From NCBI RefSeq assembly GCF_037081715.1, contig NZ_JAZDDH010000004.1, forward strand, positions 1 through 64,000: a stretch of 64,000 nucleotides of DNA, written 5' to 3'. The notes below the pieces were generated by a model. It saw only the letters and a program-made list of their open reading frames with translations. It was not told the origin of the DNA and made no database searches. The position numbers and the translations under genes were made by a program. The DNA is from Halalkalicoccus sp. CG83. Lineage in GTDB: Archaea > Halobacteriota > Halobacteria > Halobacteriales > Halalkalicoccaceae. Of this stretch, positions 7,407 to 15,725 are shown one piece after another (the stretch's first letter is position 1; each line of letters opens with the position of its first letter).

Positions 7407-8594
7407 TCAACTACCTTCAGATTGATCAAGCATTTCGCTTGCGCGTTTAGCCCCCTCAGTTGCGTCGATATGCGAATAGTGCCTTTCGTGGTTTCAAGGC
7501 TCTGGTGCCGGAGCAAGTCCTGCGCCGTTCCACGATCCATTCGATAGAACGTATCGCCAATTCCGCGACGAGCTCCGTGAAGTTGTAGGTAGCCTGGTCC
7601 CTCTGGTGGCGTGAGAACGTCGATATCTGTCGCCTTACAGAGGCGTTTCATTATACTTCGAGCGCCCGTTGTCGTGATCGCAATCTGGTAGTCCCGTAGT
7701 ACCGTCTCAATTGTGTGCTCTTCGAGAATCCCTTCGATTGTTTCTTTGTCTTTATCTTCTACTTCACGAAGGTGCGTCCGTGCACACTGATAGAGCGAGG
7801 GTGCGTGTTTCGTAGGGAACACTGGCCACTCGTCGGATGCCGAGTCACTAATTGTCTGATAGCGCTCGAGGGCAGGAATCGCTTGCTCGAGTAACCAAGC
7901 GGACTGGCGTTGTTGAGTCTTCCCGAGCACGGAGATCGTCTGTTCGTCGAGATCGACGTCACGCCATCGGAGTCCCTGACGACCGGTACGGTTGTCGTGT
8001 TCGGAACGGAAGATCTCGGAGCCACGAACGCCCGTAAACGCCAGTACAGCAACGAGGGCCCGATCGCGTGCCTCTATCTCGGCGTCGAATCTCTTCTCGT
8101 CAATAGCGTCGTGAGCGCGTTTGTTGACGTAGTTGAGGATCTGTTCTCGCTGCTTCGGTGTCCAGAACTGCTGTTCGATTTGCTGTGTCGTGGACCGGTC
8201 AGGCATCGACTCCTGGGCGAGACCTGCTCGGGCGTAATTTCCCGGATGTAGCCCCATTTCGATGCCCACCCGAGGAATACAGAGATCGTATTGTAGTAGG
8301 TCCAGGCAGTTGAGCGCGCAATACCGCCGTCAGTGGTCTCTGCTTCCTTCGCAGCGACACGCCGTCGGAGATACTCAGCGTAGTGGGCGAGAATGGTTTC
8401 GTCGAGCTGCTCGAAACTCTCGATATCTCGCTGATCGAGCCAGTCGATCCAGCTGCTAATAACTCGATTAGCGTTGCGTCGGTAGTTGCCCGACTCATCG
8501 CCTTTCGATTTTGCTTTGAGGAACTGTATGAGCCCGTCGTGGAGCGAGGGAGAGCCAGAAGAGGTGGTTGAACCCTGGGTCTGGGGTCTGGCAT
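7407..8594 (-). pseudogene. Tyrosine recombinase (XerC/D-type integrase) with at least two frameshifts
   Basis: Three frame segments make one integrase. The N-terminal core-binding part (LHDGLIQFLKAKSKGDESGN ... TAWTYYNTISVFLGWASKWG) is in one frame. At 8238-8240 a base is missing from a short A run and the rest continues in a second frame: FTGVRGSEI with the first catalytic Arg, then HGARRG with the HxxR motif, then LLRHQSLETT. Near 7481-7487 another base is lost, so the catalytic tyrosine segment (YSHIDATEGAKRASEML) lies in a third frame, ending at 7407. The N-terminus may hold a further shift. The enzyme should be inactive unless these are sequencing errors. It lies beside the origin, as plasmid resolvases or integrases often do. 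Confidence 0.85.
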
Positions 8595-9020
8595 GGTGCT
8601 GGATTGATAGAGGGCGTGGGGGATGGTAACTCTACTTGTGACTTCTGGCCTAATCAAAAGTAGAATAGGAATTCGCTTAATCTGGCGATATCACTAACCA
8701 TAGCGTGTCTACTTCTCATCGCCCATTTTATAAACTGTATACTGCTACACCAATACTCTTTCTGAGTGTTCCGAATCCGCCCCTTTGGGGCGCGTGAATG
8801 TCTGACTCTTCAAAAATACGGTCTTATTGAAATCCTCTTGCCGTCATGCGATTTCCGCTAGCGGCACGTTCCCACCGCCTCCGTTGAGAACGAACAGCAG
8901 AGCAGTCCTACCGAATGTCAACCGAGAAGAGTTCTAACAGAACCAAACTACAGAATTAAACAGCTATAGAATTTACAAATAGCAACCTTTAAACGTAATA
9001 CTGGTAAGTTAACAAGCATC
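8595..9020. other. Intergenic region, no gene
   Basis: No coding frame is supported. A perfect GC hairpin, CGCCCC-TTT-GGGGCG, lies at 8778-8792 without a following T run. An A/T-rich stretch with CCTTTAAACG about 30 bases before the ATG at 9021 could be that gene's promoter element. Confidence 0.5.
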
Positions 9021-9326
9021 ATGATAGACCGGCTTGAAAAGGAAGTAGACATGCTGGAACGACACCTCCAAGTATTGAAGATGGTCATCGAGAACGAACC
9101 GATTGGCATCGTGAAGATGTCGAACGAGACCGGGTATCCCCACCACAAGGTCCGCTACTCCCTCCGTGTCCTCGAGGAGGAGAACCTGATCGAGCCCTCG
9201 AGCCAGGGCGCGATCACCACTGAGCGCACCGAGGAGTTCGTCGACGAACTCGACGGTAAGCTCAACGAGACGATCGACAAGCTCGAAGGGATGAAGATCG
9301 ACGGGGTCGCCGAAGTCGAGAACTAA
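9021..9326 (+). CDS. Small conserved HTH protein with coiled coil
   Basis: The 101-residue protein begins with a heptad-like helix (MIDRLEKEVDMLERHLQVLK). A winged helix follows (NEPIGIVKMSNETGYPHHKV through LRVLEEENLIEPSSQGAITT), then a second helix (DELDGKLNETIDKLEGMK). The layout of a flanked wHTH resembles COG3432-type archaeal regulators that dimerise through helices. A close paralogue lies at 42390-42695 with the same length and order. No operon partner is evident. Confidence 0.75.
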   Translation: MIDRLEKEVDMLERHLQVLKMVIENEPIGIVKMSNETGYPHHKVRYSLRVLEEENLIEPSSQGAITTERTEEFVDELDGKLNETIDKLEGMKIDGVAEVEN

Positions 9327-9549
9327 ACCACTGTTCAAGTACTGCCTGTGAGCAACGTTCTGCAGCCGGTTGCTGAGGCGTCCAGTCAGCGACCGAGTGC
9401 AGATCTACAATATAATTCTCGAACTCGTGTTTGCTGTTGGTGTGAACAACAAGTCTGACCGGACCGCGACGGTCGGACACTGAGCCAGAGTATCAGATCA
9501 AATACTAGAAACCAATATACTATGTAGTACTGTTGGCTATTCTTTGTTT

Positions 9550-10833
9550 GTGACTACTATTCACAACGCCAATATCGTGGAGATTCGGCGTGATCTCCAC
9601 GCCTATCCAGAAACCGGTTGGACGGAATTCCGAACGACTGCATTGGTGGCCGCAGAACTTGATCGGTTGGGGTATAAACTGTATCTGGGCTCTGACGCCA
9701 TCGCTGTTGATGAACGACTCGGAGTTCCGAGCGATGATGAACTTGCAGGTGCGCTCCGGCGAGCACAAGAGGCCGATGCACCAGAAGAGTATCTCGATCG
9801 GATGAATGGTGTTACCGGTCTCATTGGCGAAAAGCGGTTTGGCGACGGTACTGGTCCAACTGTCGGGGTTCGAGTTGATATGGATGCTCTAGATCGAACG
9901 GAGGCAGGCGATAACACCCACCGACCGGCACAAGAGGGGTTTGCAAGCCGATACCCTGACAAAATGCATGCGTGTGGACATGATGGACATACAGCGATCG
10001 GTATTGGGATTGCACGCACTCTCGAAAACGACGACGAAGCTGAGTTCAATGGGACTTTGAAGCTGTTTTTCCAGCCTGCGGAGGAAGGGGGTCGAGGCGG
10101 TCTTCCAATGAGTAGGACACCGCATCTCGAAAATATCGACTACTTTTTCGCGCTTCATCTTGGGCTGGGCAACGAAACTGGGAAAATAATCGCCGGTTAC
10201 GATCGGCCGCTCTCGAATGCCAAGCTTGATGTCGAGTTCAGTGGAGAACCTGCACATGCAGGGAAAGCACCAGAAAAAGGAAAGAACGCGCTACAAGCCG
10301 CAGCTACAGCGATACAGAACCTCTACGCAATTCCTAGACACAGCGATGGAGCGACCCGAATTAATGTTGGTAAACTCACATCATTAAATGCGCAGAATGT
10401 CATCGCAGAACGAACAGAAATGCGCGTTGAAGTCCGCGGAGAAACTGCTGCTCTTAATGAATCTATGCTTGACGCCGCAGAACGTATTCTCATCCACTCG
10501 GCTGCAATGCATAATGTTAACCTTGAAACCGAGCTCTACGGAAAATCGACAACGTTCGTCAGCGATCAAAGTGCTATTGACATTGTAACTAAAGCAGCCT
10601 CGACCATAGACAACGTCGATGAGATCGTTGAACAGGAAACAATCGGTGCAAGTGAAGACGCATCGTTTCTCATTAACCGTGTTCAGGAGTTAGGTGGAAA
10701 ATGCACATACGTTGGTATTGGAGCAAGCAATACTGCGGGTCATCATACCGCCTATTTTGATATTGATGAAACCGCGCTTCAGATCGGTGTTGATGTCCTA
10801 GTTCAGACAATTACTCGGTGCGCAATAGAGTAG
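9550..10833 (+). CDS. M20-family amidohydrolase, AbgA-like
   Basis: About 427 residues belong to the M20 metallopeptidase/amidohydrolase family. Features include IRRDLHAYPETGW near the N-terminus, VGVRVDMDAL (about 108-117), the metal motif HACGHDGHT (142-150), FFQPAEEGGRGG (about 173-184), and the dimerisation-domain His in GEPAHAG. The C-terminal metal ligand region is GHHTAYFDIDE. The insertion after the first strand and the HACGHD motif resemble p-aminobenzoyl-glutamate hydrolase AbgA. These enzymes cleave N-acyl or amide bonds of amino-acid conjugates. The substrate is not determinable. I favour the GTG at 9550; a TTG at 9544 is possible. Confidence 0.85.
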   Translation: MTTIHNANIVEIRRDLHAYPETGWTEFRTTALVAAELDRLGYKLYLGSDAIAVDERLGVPSDDELAGALRRAQEADAPEEYLDRMNGVTGLIGEKRFGDGTGPTVGVRVDMDALDRTEAGDNTHRPAQEGFASRYPDKMHACGHDGHTAIGIGIARTLENDDEAEFNGTLKLFFQPAEEGGRGGLPMSRTPHLENIDYFFALHLGLGNETGKIIAGYDRPLSNAKLDVEFSGEPAHAGKAPEKGKNALQAAATAIQNLYAIPRHSDGATRINVGKLTSLNAQNVIAERTEMRVEVRGETAALNESMLDAAERILIHSAAMHNVNLETELYGKSTTFVSDQSAIDIVTKAASTIDNVDEIVEQETIGASEDASFLINRVQELGGKCTYVGIGASNTAGHHTAYFDIDETALQIGVDVLVQTITRCAIE

Positions 10834-10877
10834 CCAAAAAGAAAATAAAGCGATCCAAAAGCGCTCTGTGTTCGATC

Positions 10878-11204
10878 TTAGGCCTCTAGCTCAAAGCCAA
10901 CGTTATGAGCAGTTTCAACAAGAGTCCCGTTACGATCCACAACTGAAATGAAGCGTTCAATGGAACCACCGCTTTCCTCAATTACCAGTGCTATTTCAAC
11001 GATCGATTGTCCGGTTGATAGAGCGTCTTTGAGGACCGCGACGCGGTCCTTGTCCTCAATTCGTGCTTTTGGAACGGCATAATCACGCTCTTTTCGAACA
11101 ATTACTGCTGGTAGTTCTATTTTTAGTGAGATAACTGTACAAAAGTGCTTATGAACCCGGGTTTGTTGTCTCAGATACTGACCGTACTTGCTTCCCAGTA
11201 AAGA
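10878..11204 (-). other. Open minus-strand frame without a normal start, probable gene fragment
   Basis: A frame of about 109 codons ends at 10878 and looks coding: KERDYAVPKARIEDKDRVA, then LKDALSTGQSIVEIALVIEE, then FISVVDRNGTLVETAHNVGF. It contains no ATG, GTG or TTG in a sensible place before the in-frame stop at 11205-11207, only CTG or TTA codons. The composition is acidic and helical, unlike a shadow frame. It may be the C-terminal remnant of a longer protein or use a rare start. The family is not recognised. Confidence 0.4.
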
Positions 11205-11349
11205 CTATGTTCAACTTGGTAAACCTGATAATGGTTGTCCCCGTACTTTGTCGTCTACTGCCTGCTGCCAAGTGTGCTCCAGTCCCGTCGCGCAGTTCTT
11301 TGTTGACACAAACAGTAGTAAATCAATTCACCCTGAAACTACAGTCGTA

Positions 11350-12393
11350 TTAATACATTGTCTGAAAGTGATAAGTAGTATCGAACAACTGTCGGCGCTT
11401 TGCCTCATTTAAAAGAGCATGTGTGCCACCAGCGATCTCTGTATATTGTTTTTGATGGTTCGTCGCTCCAACAGCGTCGTACAGATTTAGCGCACCCTCA
11501 CGAGTTATGAGTGTGTCATTTGAGCCTCGAATAACTAGCGTGGGATCAATAATCTGTTTGGGGTGCCGGTCCTCATCCATATAGATGGATGGCGTGAATA
11601 TTGTCTGTGGATCGTCATCCGCCGCTTGATTGCTATCAAAGAGGGTCTTCCAGATCGTTTCTTGTACTTCGTCAGCTGTGAATTGATCACCGCCAATCCA
11701 TTGATCACGGTCTTCTCCTTTAGGGATTGCCGCATTCCAATCCTCTAAGAATTCTTCGCGGGTTTCAGTGCCGTAGGCAGGATCCTCTGGATCGCCTTCC
11801 ATATCGATGTCCTGATATGATCCCGCATAAAGAGTAACTGTTGCGAACTGAGGGTCATACTTGTTATACAATGCACGAACCCTCCAAGTACCGAGGCTGT
11901 GGCCAATGCAGTGAACGCGATCGAACCCTTCCTTCTTTCGTATAAAATTCAAGGTATCGATCAGATCATCCGCTTCCCTGCTTAACCTTGCTATTGGTTT
12001 ATTTTCCTCAGGTGGCTGCTCATATGCTGCAGGTGGCTCAGATTCGCCATATCCATACATATCCACAGCATAGGCCGCTTGTCCATGCTCCGCTACGAAA
12101 TTTAACCATCCAAAATCTTCAGCAACTGGTGGGTCAAACCTTGAGAGTGCATGATAGGTTGCCCCATGGATGAATAGGACTGCTTCGTCAGGATCTTCAG
12201 CGAAGGTACGCTCCCACACCTGGAGGCGATGGCCGTCATGTGCCGTTACATCATGGGCAGTGGGCTTCCAATCCCACTGTTCGCCTCTCTCTTGTTCCCC
12301 CGCCGGTCCAGAGAATCTTGCTATCCCTCCGACGGTTCCAATGGTTCCAGTTAAAAAGGGCCATCTATGGGTTTTCCTATTCATGTGTGTCAT
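11350..12393 (-). CDS. Alpha/beta hydrolase
   Basis: The 347-residue protein has an alpha/beta hydrolase fold. The oxyanion strand is AVLFIHGATYHA (about 71-82). The nucleophile elbow is GHSLG at 164-168 with Ser166. The acid is probably Asp293 in RGSNDTLI and the histidine His325 in GGTHALL. The N-terminus (HRWPFLTGTIGTVGGIARF) is weakly hydrophobic but lacks a clear Tat or lipobox motif. An insertion between about residues 190 and 275 forms a lid. The substrate is unknown. The gene stands alone, with a long non-coding region upstream. Confidence 0.85.
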   Translation of the reverse strand: MTHMNRKTHRWPFLTGTIGTVGGIARFSGPAGEQERGEQWDWKPTAHDVTAHDGHRLQVWERTFAEDPDEAVLFIHGATYHALSRFDPPVAEDFGWLNFVAEHGQAAYAVDMYGYGESEPPAAYEQPPEENKPIARLSREADDLIDTLNFIRKKEGFDRVHCIGHSLGTWRVRALYNKYDPQFATVTLYAGSYQDIDMEGDPEDPAYGTETREEFLEDWNAAIPKGEDRDQWIGGDQFTADEVQETIWKTLFDSNQAADDDPQTIFTPSIYMDEDRHPKQIIDPTLVIRGSNDTLITREGALNLYDAVGATNHQKQYTEIAGGTHALLNEAKRRQLFDTTYHFQTMY

Positions 12394-12552
12394 AACCTAC
12401 TATAGGTTGTGAATAGACCTATTATACGTTTTGGTGTGAATACCTATGTATTCAAGTCAGAGGTAAAGATAATGGCCGAATGGCGAAATAGCTATTAGTG
12501 TCTTGTAGTCATTATGTTCAATACTGGTTACAACAGGCACATCTCATTGAAT

Positions 12553-12624
12553 GAGGTGCCACGGTACTTATCCAGATAAGTGCTTGAGTTATCAGGCGTT
12601 CACCTGAACAAATGGCACGGCCTC
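12553..12624. other. Candidate three-way-junction structured element
   Basis: The outer stem is GAGGTGCCA (12553-12561) with TGGCA (12613-12617), a CGG bulge and CCTC (12621-12624). It encloses two hairpins: ACTTAT-CCAG-ATAAGT (starting at 12566) and TCAGG-CGTTCA-CCTGA (12592-12607). Three nested stems in 72 bases suggest a folded RNA or a transposon-end structure. No family was recognised and the transcribed strand is not known. Confidence 0.4.
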
Positions 12625-12873
12625 TAAACAAGTGTCTTATTCAACACGATGCCTTTCACCACTCAGGTATGTTGTACAAGGCGGGTATTCACCGGGGTAC
12701 TGTGGTAAGGGACGTCAGCGGTCTGTTCAATGATCCTTCCAGGATAGTTCTACTGAGAACAAGCCACTACTAGACACATCATGTTTTCAATATCAAATGA
12801 TATGATATTCTTACTCTATTAGACTGGCGACCTCTTCCCCTAATAAGGACACGGCGCCTAAAATGAAACCAGC

Positions 12874-12920
12874 CCTTGTGCAATGGACGGTCCCCAACAG
12901 AAGGCGATTGTTGCACAAGG
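12874..12920. repeat. CCTTGTGCAAC palindrome element, copy B
   Basis: The arms are CCTTGTGCAA (12874-12883) and TTGCACAAGG (12911-12920), separated by 27 bases. The outer flanks also pair (GCC against GGC). The sequence just outside the right arm (GGGCAG) resembles that of copy A (GACAG). Confidence 0.65.
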
Positions 12921-13220
12921 GGCAGATAGAAGGTCAGTGAATGACCGGATAATCTGCGTATAATCTCACTTAACGAACGGTACCGAGACGGTTGGAATCT
13001 ATTAAGGGATACGATTGGTGACAGAGAGATCGCGACCGGGGGAGTATACTCTGGAGTACTTCGTTTCATTGAGTATGCCGAAGGATAGATGCTCAGACTG
13101 TAATGTGAAGGAAATGTCATTAAAGAAGGATAGGGATCATAAGCTGATAGCAGAGGTAATGGAGTCACCTGGACAAATACAAATGCACCGGAGCCTAGTG
13201 TTATAATTTCTGGTTTAGCT

Positions 13221-13283
13221 GGCTTTGTTAAAAATTGTCTCTGTTTAGAAAGTCAATCAATTAGGGGATTTTCAACAAAGACG
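13221..13283. mobile_element. Mini element with IS-like terminal inverted repeats
   Basis: The left end GGCTTTGTTAAAAAT (13221-13235) matches the reverse complement of the right end ATTTTCAACAAAGACG over about 13 of 15 positions. Ends of the GGCTTTGTTGAAA type are, from memory, found on haloarchaeal IS5-group elements. Only about 63 bp lie between them, so this is a relic or miniature element without a transposase. Confidence 0.45.
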
Positions 13284-13470
13284 GTTTAGATCCCTGTAGA
13301 CTGGAATAGATTGAGCGGCTTCGGAGAGAAAAGCGCCAAATCCTCGATAGTCCATAGCGCGCTCAATTATTGAAATCACCGAGATTCGGGTCTTTATCGC
13401 TCGATTAGACAACGTATTAATTGACTGTGGATCTATATATGTTAATACGATTCGTACACATGTATTGTCT

Positions 13471-14109
13471 ATGAAAAACTCCCAACTGACGACGCGACGC
13501 GTCTTCATTACACTCAGTGGAACCGCACTCGCAACCATCTCTGGCTGCCTTGGCTTTCTCGGGATCGGCAGCAACTCTGAGGCAGGATCCAACTCCGAGT
13601 CAGGATCTGACGGTGGCACTACCGACGAGTCCACTACCAGCGACGACCTCCCTGAACAAGAGCCAAACTCCTCGGAGAACACTACTGCACCAGAGAACGA
13701 ACCCAATGATACCGATACTGAGGCCGTCGCCAATGAGAGCACCGAGGCCGGGAACGAAGAGAACGAAGCCGCCGTTCCCGAGTCAAACCCGCAGAACGAT
13801 CCGTCACAGACCGAGCCTGCGGATCCGAACACGACCGAACCACCCACCTCTGACGATATTGAACTTGTCGAGAGCAGCTTTTCGACGAACACCAACAAGG
13901 CAACGATCACGGTCCGAAACACCGCCGACGAGCGTGTCAACTCGATCGACCTCTGGGTTGTCTTCTACACTGACTCCGGCCAGCAGGTCGATGAGGGGAT
14001 GAACGGCGCGACCGGCGTCGACCCCGACCAAACCGTCACGATCACCGTCCCGTCCGAGGCATCCGACGCAACGACCTTCGAGATCCAGCGCGTCATGGTG
14101 TCGACTTGA
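13471..14109 (+). CDS. Tat lipoprotein with FxLYD-like C-terminal domain
   Basis: The protein has about 212 residues. The N-terminus TTRRVFITLSG followed by a lipobox ending at Cys26 (TISGC) predicts Tat export and lipid anchoring, the standard route for haloarchaeal lipoproteins. Residues 27-125 are a Ser/Glu/Asn/Thr-rich disordered linker. The last 85 residues form beta strands (IELVESSFSTNTNKATITVR through WVVFYTDSGQQVDEG) resembling FxLYD domains. The ATG at 13471 places the twin arginines at 9-10; a TTG lies two codons upstream. Its role, probably in the cell envelope, is unknown. It stands alone in an AT-rich context. Confidence 0.8.
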   Translation: MKNSQLTTRRVFITLSGTALATISGCLGFLGIGSNSEAGSNSESGSDGGTTDESTTSDDLPEQEPNSSENTTAPENEPNDTDTEAVANESTEAGNEENEAAVPESNPQNDPSQTEPADPNTTEPPTSDDIELVESSFSTNTNKATITVRNTADERVNSIDLWVVFYTDSGQQVDEGMNGATGVDPDQTVTITVPSEASDATTFEIQRVMVST

Positions 14110-14349
14110 CGAAGAGCGGACTTCTACTGACCGAGATGCAGATAATCGCTACCTGACGATCAGAGATTTCTCTATAGAAGTTGTTGGACTTGTTGAACTG
14201 CTTGGCCAGTGATGGGTTTCAGGCTGCGTGCTGAATAGGGGGCGCATATTCAGCGATTTCTGGTGGACTAAAGAAAGGTACTGAGAATCAGAGCTCCCCG
14301 GAAGATGAGGTTCGGATGGGCAGGCTGGTCTTGGTTGTCTCTCCGTCGG

Positions 14350-14850
14350 TTATGCTCCCTCCACCAGCCCTGCGAGTTGCCCGAGCGAGTCGGTCCACCC
14401 GGCGTGGGAGTCCTCAGGTGGGATGGCCTCGGGGATTCCCTCCTGGCGGACGGTCACCTCGGTTCCCTCGGGGACCTCCTCGAAGGTGACTGTCACCGTC
14501 ATCTCGTCGGCTATCGCCGGGTCGTCGGTCTCGAACGCGTCAGTGTGGACAATGCGCTTGCCGGGGACGAGCTCCCGGTAGGTGCCGCCAAAGGTCGAGC
14601 CGTACTCAGCGAGCTCCTCAGTCTCTCCCGTGAACGTCATGCGGAAAGTGCCACCCTCCTCGGGTTCAAGCTGGTGGACCTCGGCCGAAAATCCCGTCGG
14701 CGGGAGCCACTGGACCAACTCGTCCGGGTCGAGGAACGCCTCGTAGACCCGCTCGGGCGGCGTCTCGATGACGCGACTCACGATCATGGTCCGCTCGTCG
14801 GTCCGATTGTCGCTCTGCTGTCCGTCGTCACCATTACTGTTGGTTGTCAT
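14350..14850 (-). CDS. SRPBCC/AHSA1-domain protein
   Basis: The 166-residue protein has the START-like AHSA1 fold: VSRVIETPPERVYEAFLDPD at the N-terminus of the domain, WLPPTGF, GGTFRMTFTGE, FGGTYRELVPGKRIVHT and, near the end, the helix SHAGWTDSLGQLAGLVE. A disordered N-terminus of about 20 residues precedes it. The gene overlaps the upstream ArsR gene by 4 bases. ArsR plus AHSA1 pairs are widespread in bacteria and haloarchaea; the SRPBCC protein binds a hydrophobic ligand, but its identity is usually unknown. Confidence 0.88.
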   Translation of the reverse strand: MTTNSNGDDGQQSDNRTDERTMIVSRVIETPPERVYEAFLDPDELVQWLPPTGFSAEVHQLEPEEGGTFRMTFTGETEELAEYGSTFGGTYRELVPGKRIVHTDAFETDDPAIADEMTVTVTFEEVPEGTEVTVRQEGIPEAIPPEDSHAGWTDSLGQLAGLVEGA

Positions 14851-15185
14851 TGGTCTTCTTCCTCTAGGTGGATAGTCAACGCGTCGAACCTGTCCTCCCA
14901 GAAAACGCGGTATTGTGTCAGCCAGCCGAAAGCAGCACTGAGTGGCGCGGCGGTAAGGTGGCAGCGGCGAACGCGACCATCCTTTTCGATCTCGATCAGG
15001 CCCGCGTCCTCAAGCACGTGTAGATGCTTGGACACGGCTGCCAGTGAGACGTCGTGGGGCTCGGCTAGCTCGCCGACGCTTTCCGGCCCGTCGGCTACCT
15101 GTTCGAGGATGTCTCGACGGATTGGGTGCGCCAACGCTTGGAATATCGCGTCGAGATCCAGGTCGTTCGGCGGTTGTTCAACCAT
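14847..15185 (-). CDS. ArsR-family winged-helix repressor
   Basis: The 112-residue protein shows the ArsR fold: LDAIFQALAHPIRRDILEQV, then VGELAEPHDVSLAAVSKHLH as HTH, then VLEDAGLIEIEKDGRVRRCH as wing. No CVC metal motif is present, so it is more likely a regulator of the non-metal ArsR group found with SRPBCC partners. It is the first gene of a two-gene operon with a 4-base overlap. It probably controls its own operon. Confidence 0.9.
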   Translation of the reverse strand: MVEQPPNDLDLDAIFQALAHPIRRDILEQVADGPESVGELAEPHDVSLAAVSKHLHVLEDAGLIEIEKDGRVRRCHLTAAPLSAAFGWLTQYRVFWEDRFDALTIHLEEEDQ

Positions 15186-15725
15186 CCGGTTTAATGAACG
15201 ATGGATAGATACTTAACTCTTTAGTTGAATATCGATTCTGTGTCGTCTAGCGGTTGCTCTGACCGTGACACCATGTTCACGACGAGCGCTACGGGAGTGT
15301 TAGCGGTGTCCGTAACCAAGGCCGGGCATGAAGATCATCGTGCTGAATAGATCCTCTGTATGGGTCAGAGGATTTTGCCAATCAGCGGAAAGATCATCCA
15401 ACACGACGCACCTGAGTCGCCTGTGTCCACCGATCCGAGTGTTTGATCGATCGTACTAGTGAGACTATCTATGATACGTTTTGCGGACCTGGTTCCACCA
15501 GTTTTGAGAACGGACGAACGAACCAACAGGGCGCTTGAGATGAGCGTTCACCGACTCGTTTTGACTTCTCTAGCCGTAGTGATCAGTGTCTCATTGTGCG
15601 TTCCATACTTCTGGCGTGATGAGTGGGCGACCACCTCGTAGCGGGCTACTGCGCGTACCTCTGGCCGTCATCACCCTTGTTTTCGAGGAGAACCTGGACT
15701 ACCCATTCCCTCCATAACGGCATTG
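15186..15725. other. Intergenic region, no supported gene
   Basis: A 60-codon plus-strand frame at 15459-15641 with one hydrophobic segment lacks any recognisable family feature and is poorly supported. The TACTTAACT stretch at about 15210, upstream of the minus-strand ArsR gene, may include its TATA element. Confidence 0.45.

Larger units (their letters stand above)
12394..13470. other. About 1 kb non-coding region rich in palindromes
   Basis: There is no supported protein gene. It holds a candidate three-way-junction structure (12553-12624), one CCTTGTGCAAC palindrome (12874-12920) and a mini element with insertion-sequence-like ends (13221-13283), each listed separately. The plus-strand frame 13015-13206 is short and without family features. 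Confidence 0.55.

Noticed and set aside
7334-8269. Single 311-codon integrase frame taken as the full gene
   Set aside because: It lacks both the true N-terminal domain and the catalytic tyrosine segment, which are found in other frames, so it is part of a frameshifted gene.
8199-8657. 152-codon minus-strand frame upstream of the integrase
   Set aside because: Apart from its first few codons it reads the integrase N-terminal DNA in the wrong frame. The correct frame gives the core-binding domain.
13272-13940. Minus-strand 222-codon frame opposite the lipoprotein gene
   Set aside because: It is very rich in Ser and Val, as expected for the antisense of a Ser/Glu/Asn-rich linker. The plus-strand frame has the Tat signal and lipobox.
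14305-15216. Plus-strand 303-codon frame over the ArsR and SRPBCC genes
   Set aside because: It covers two recognisable minus-strand genes and has antisense-type composition.
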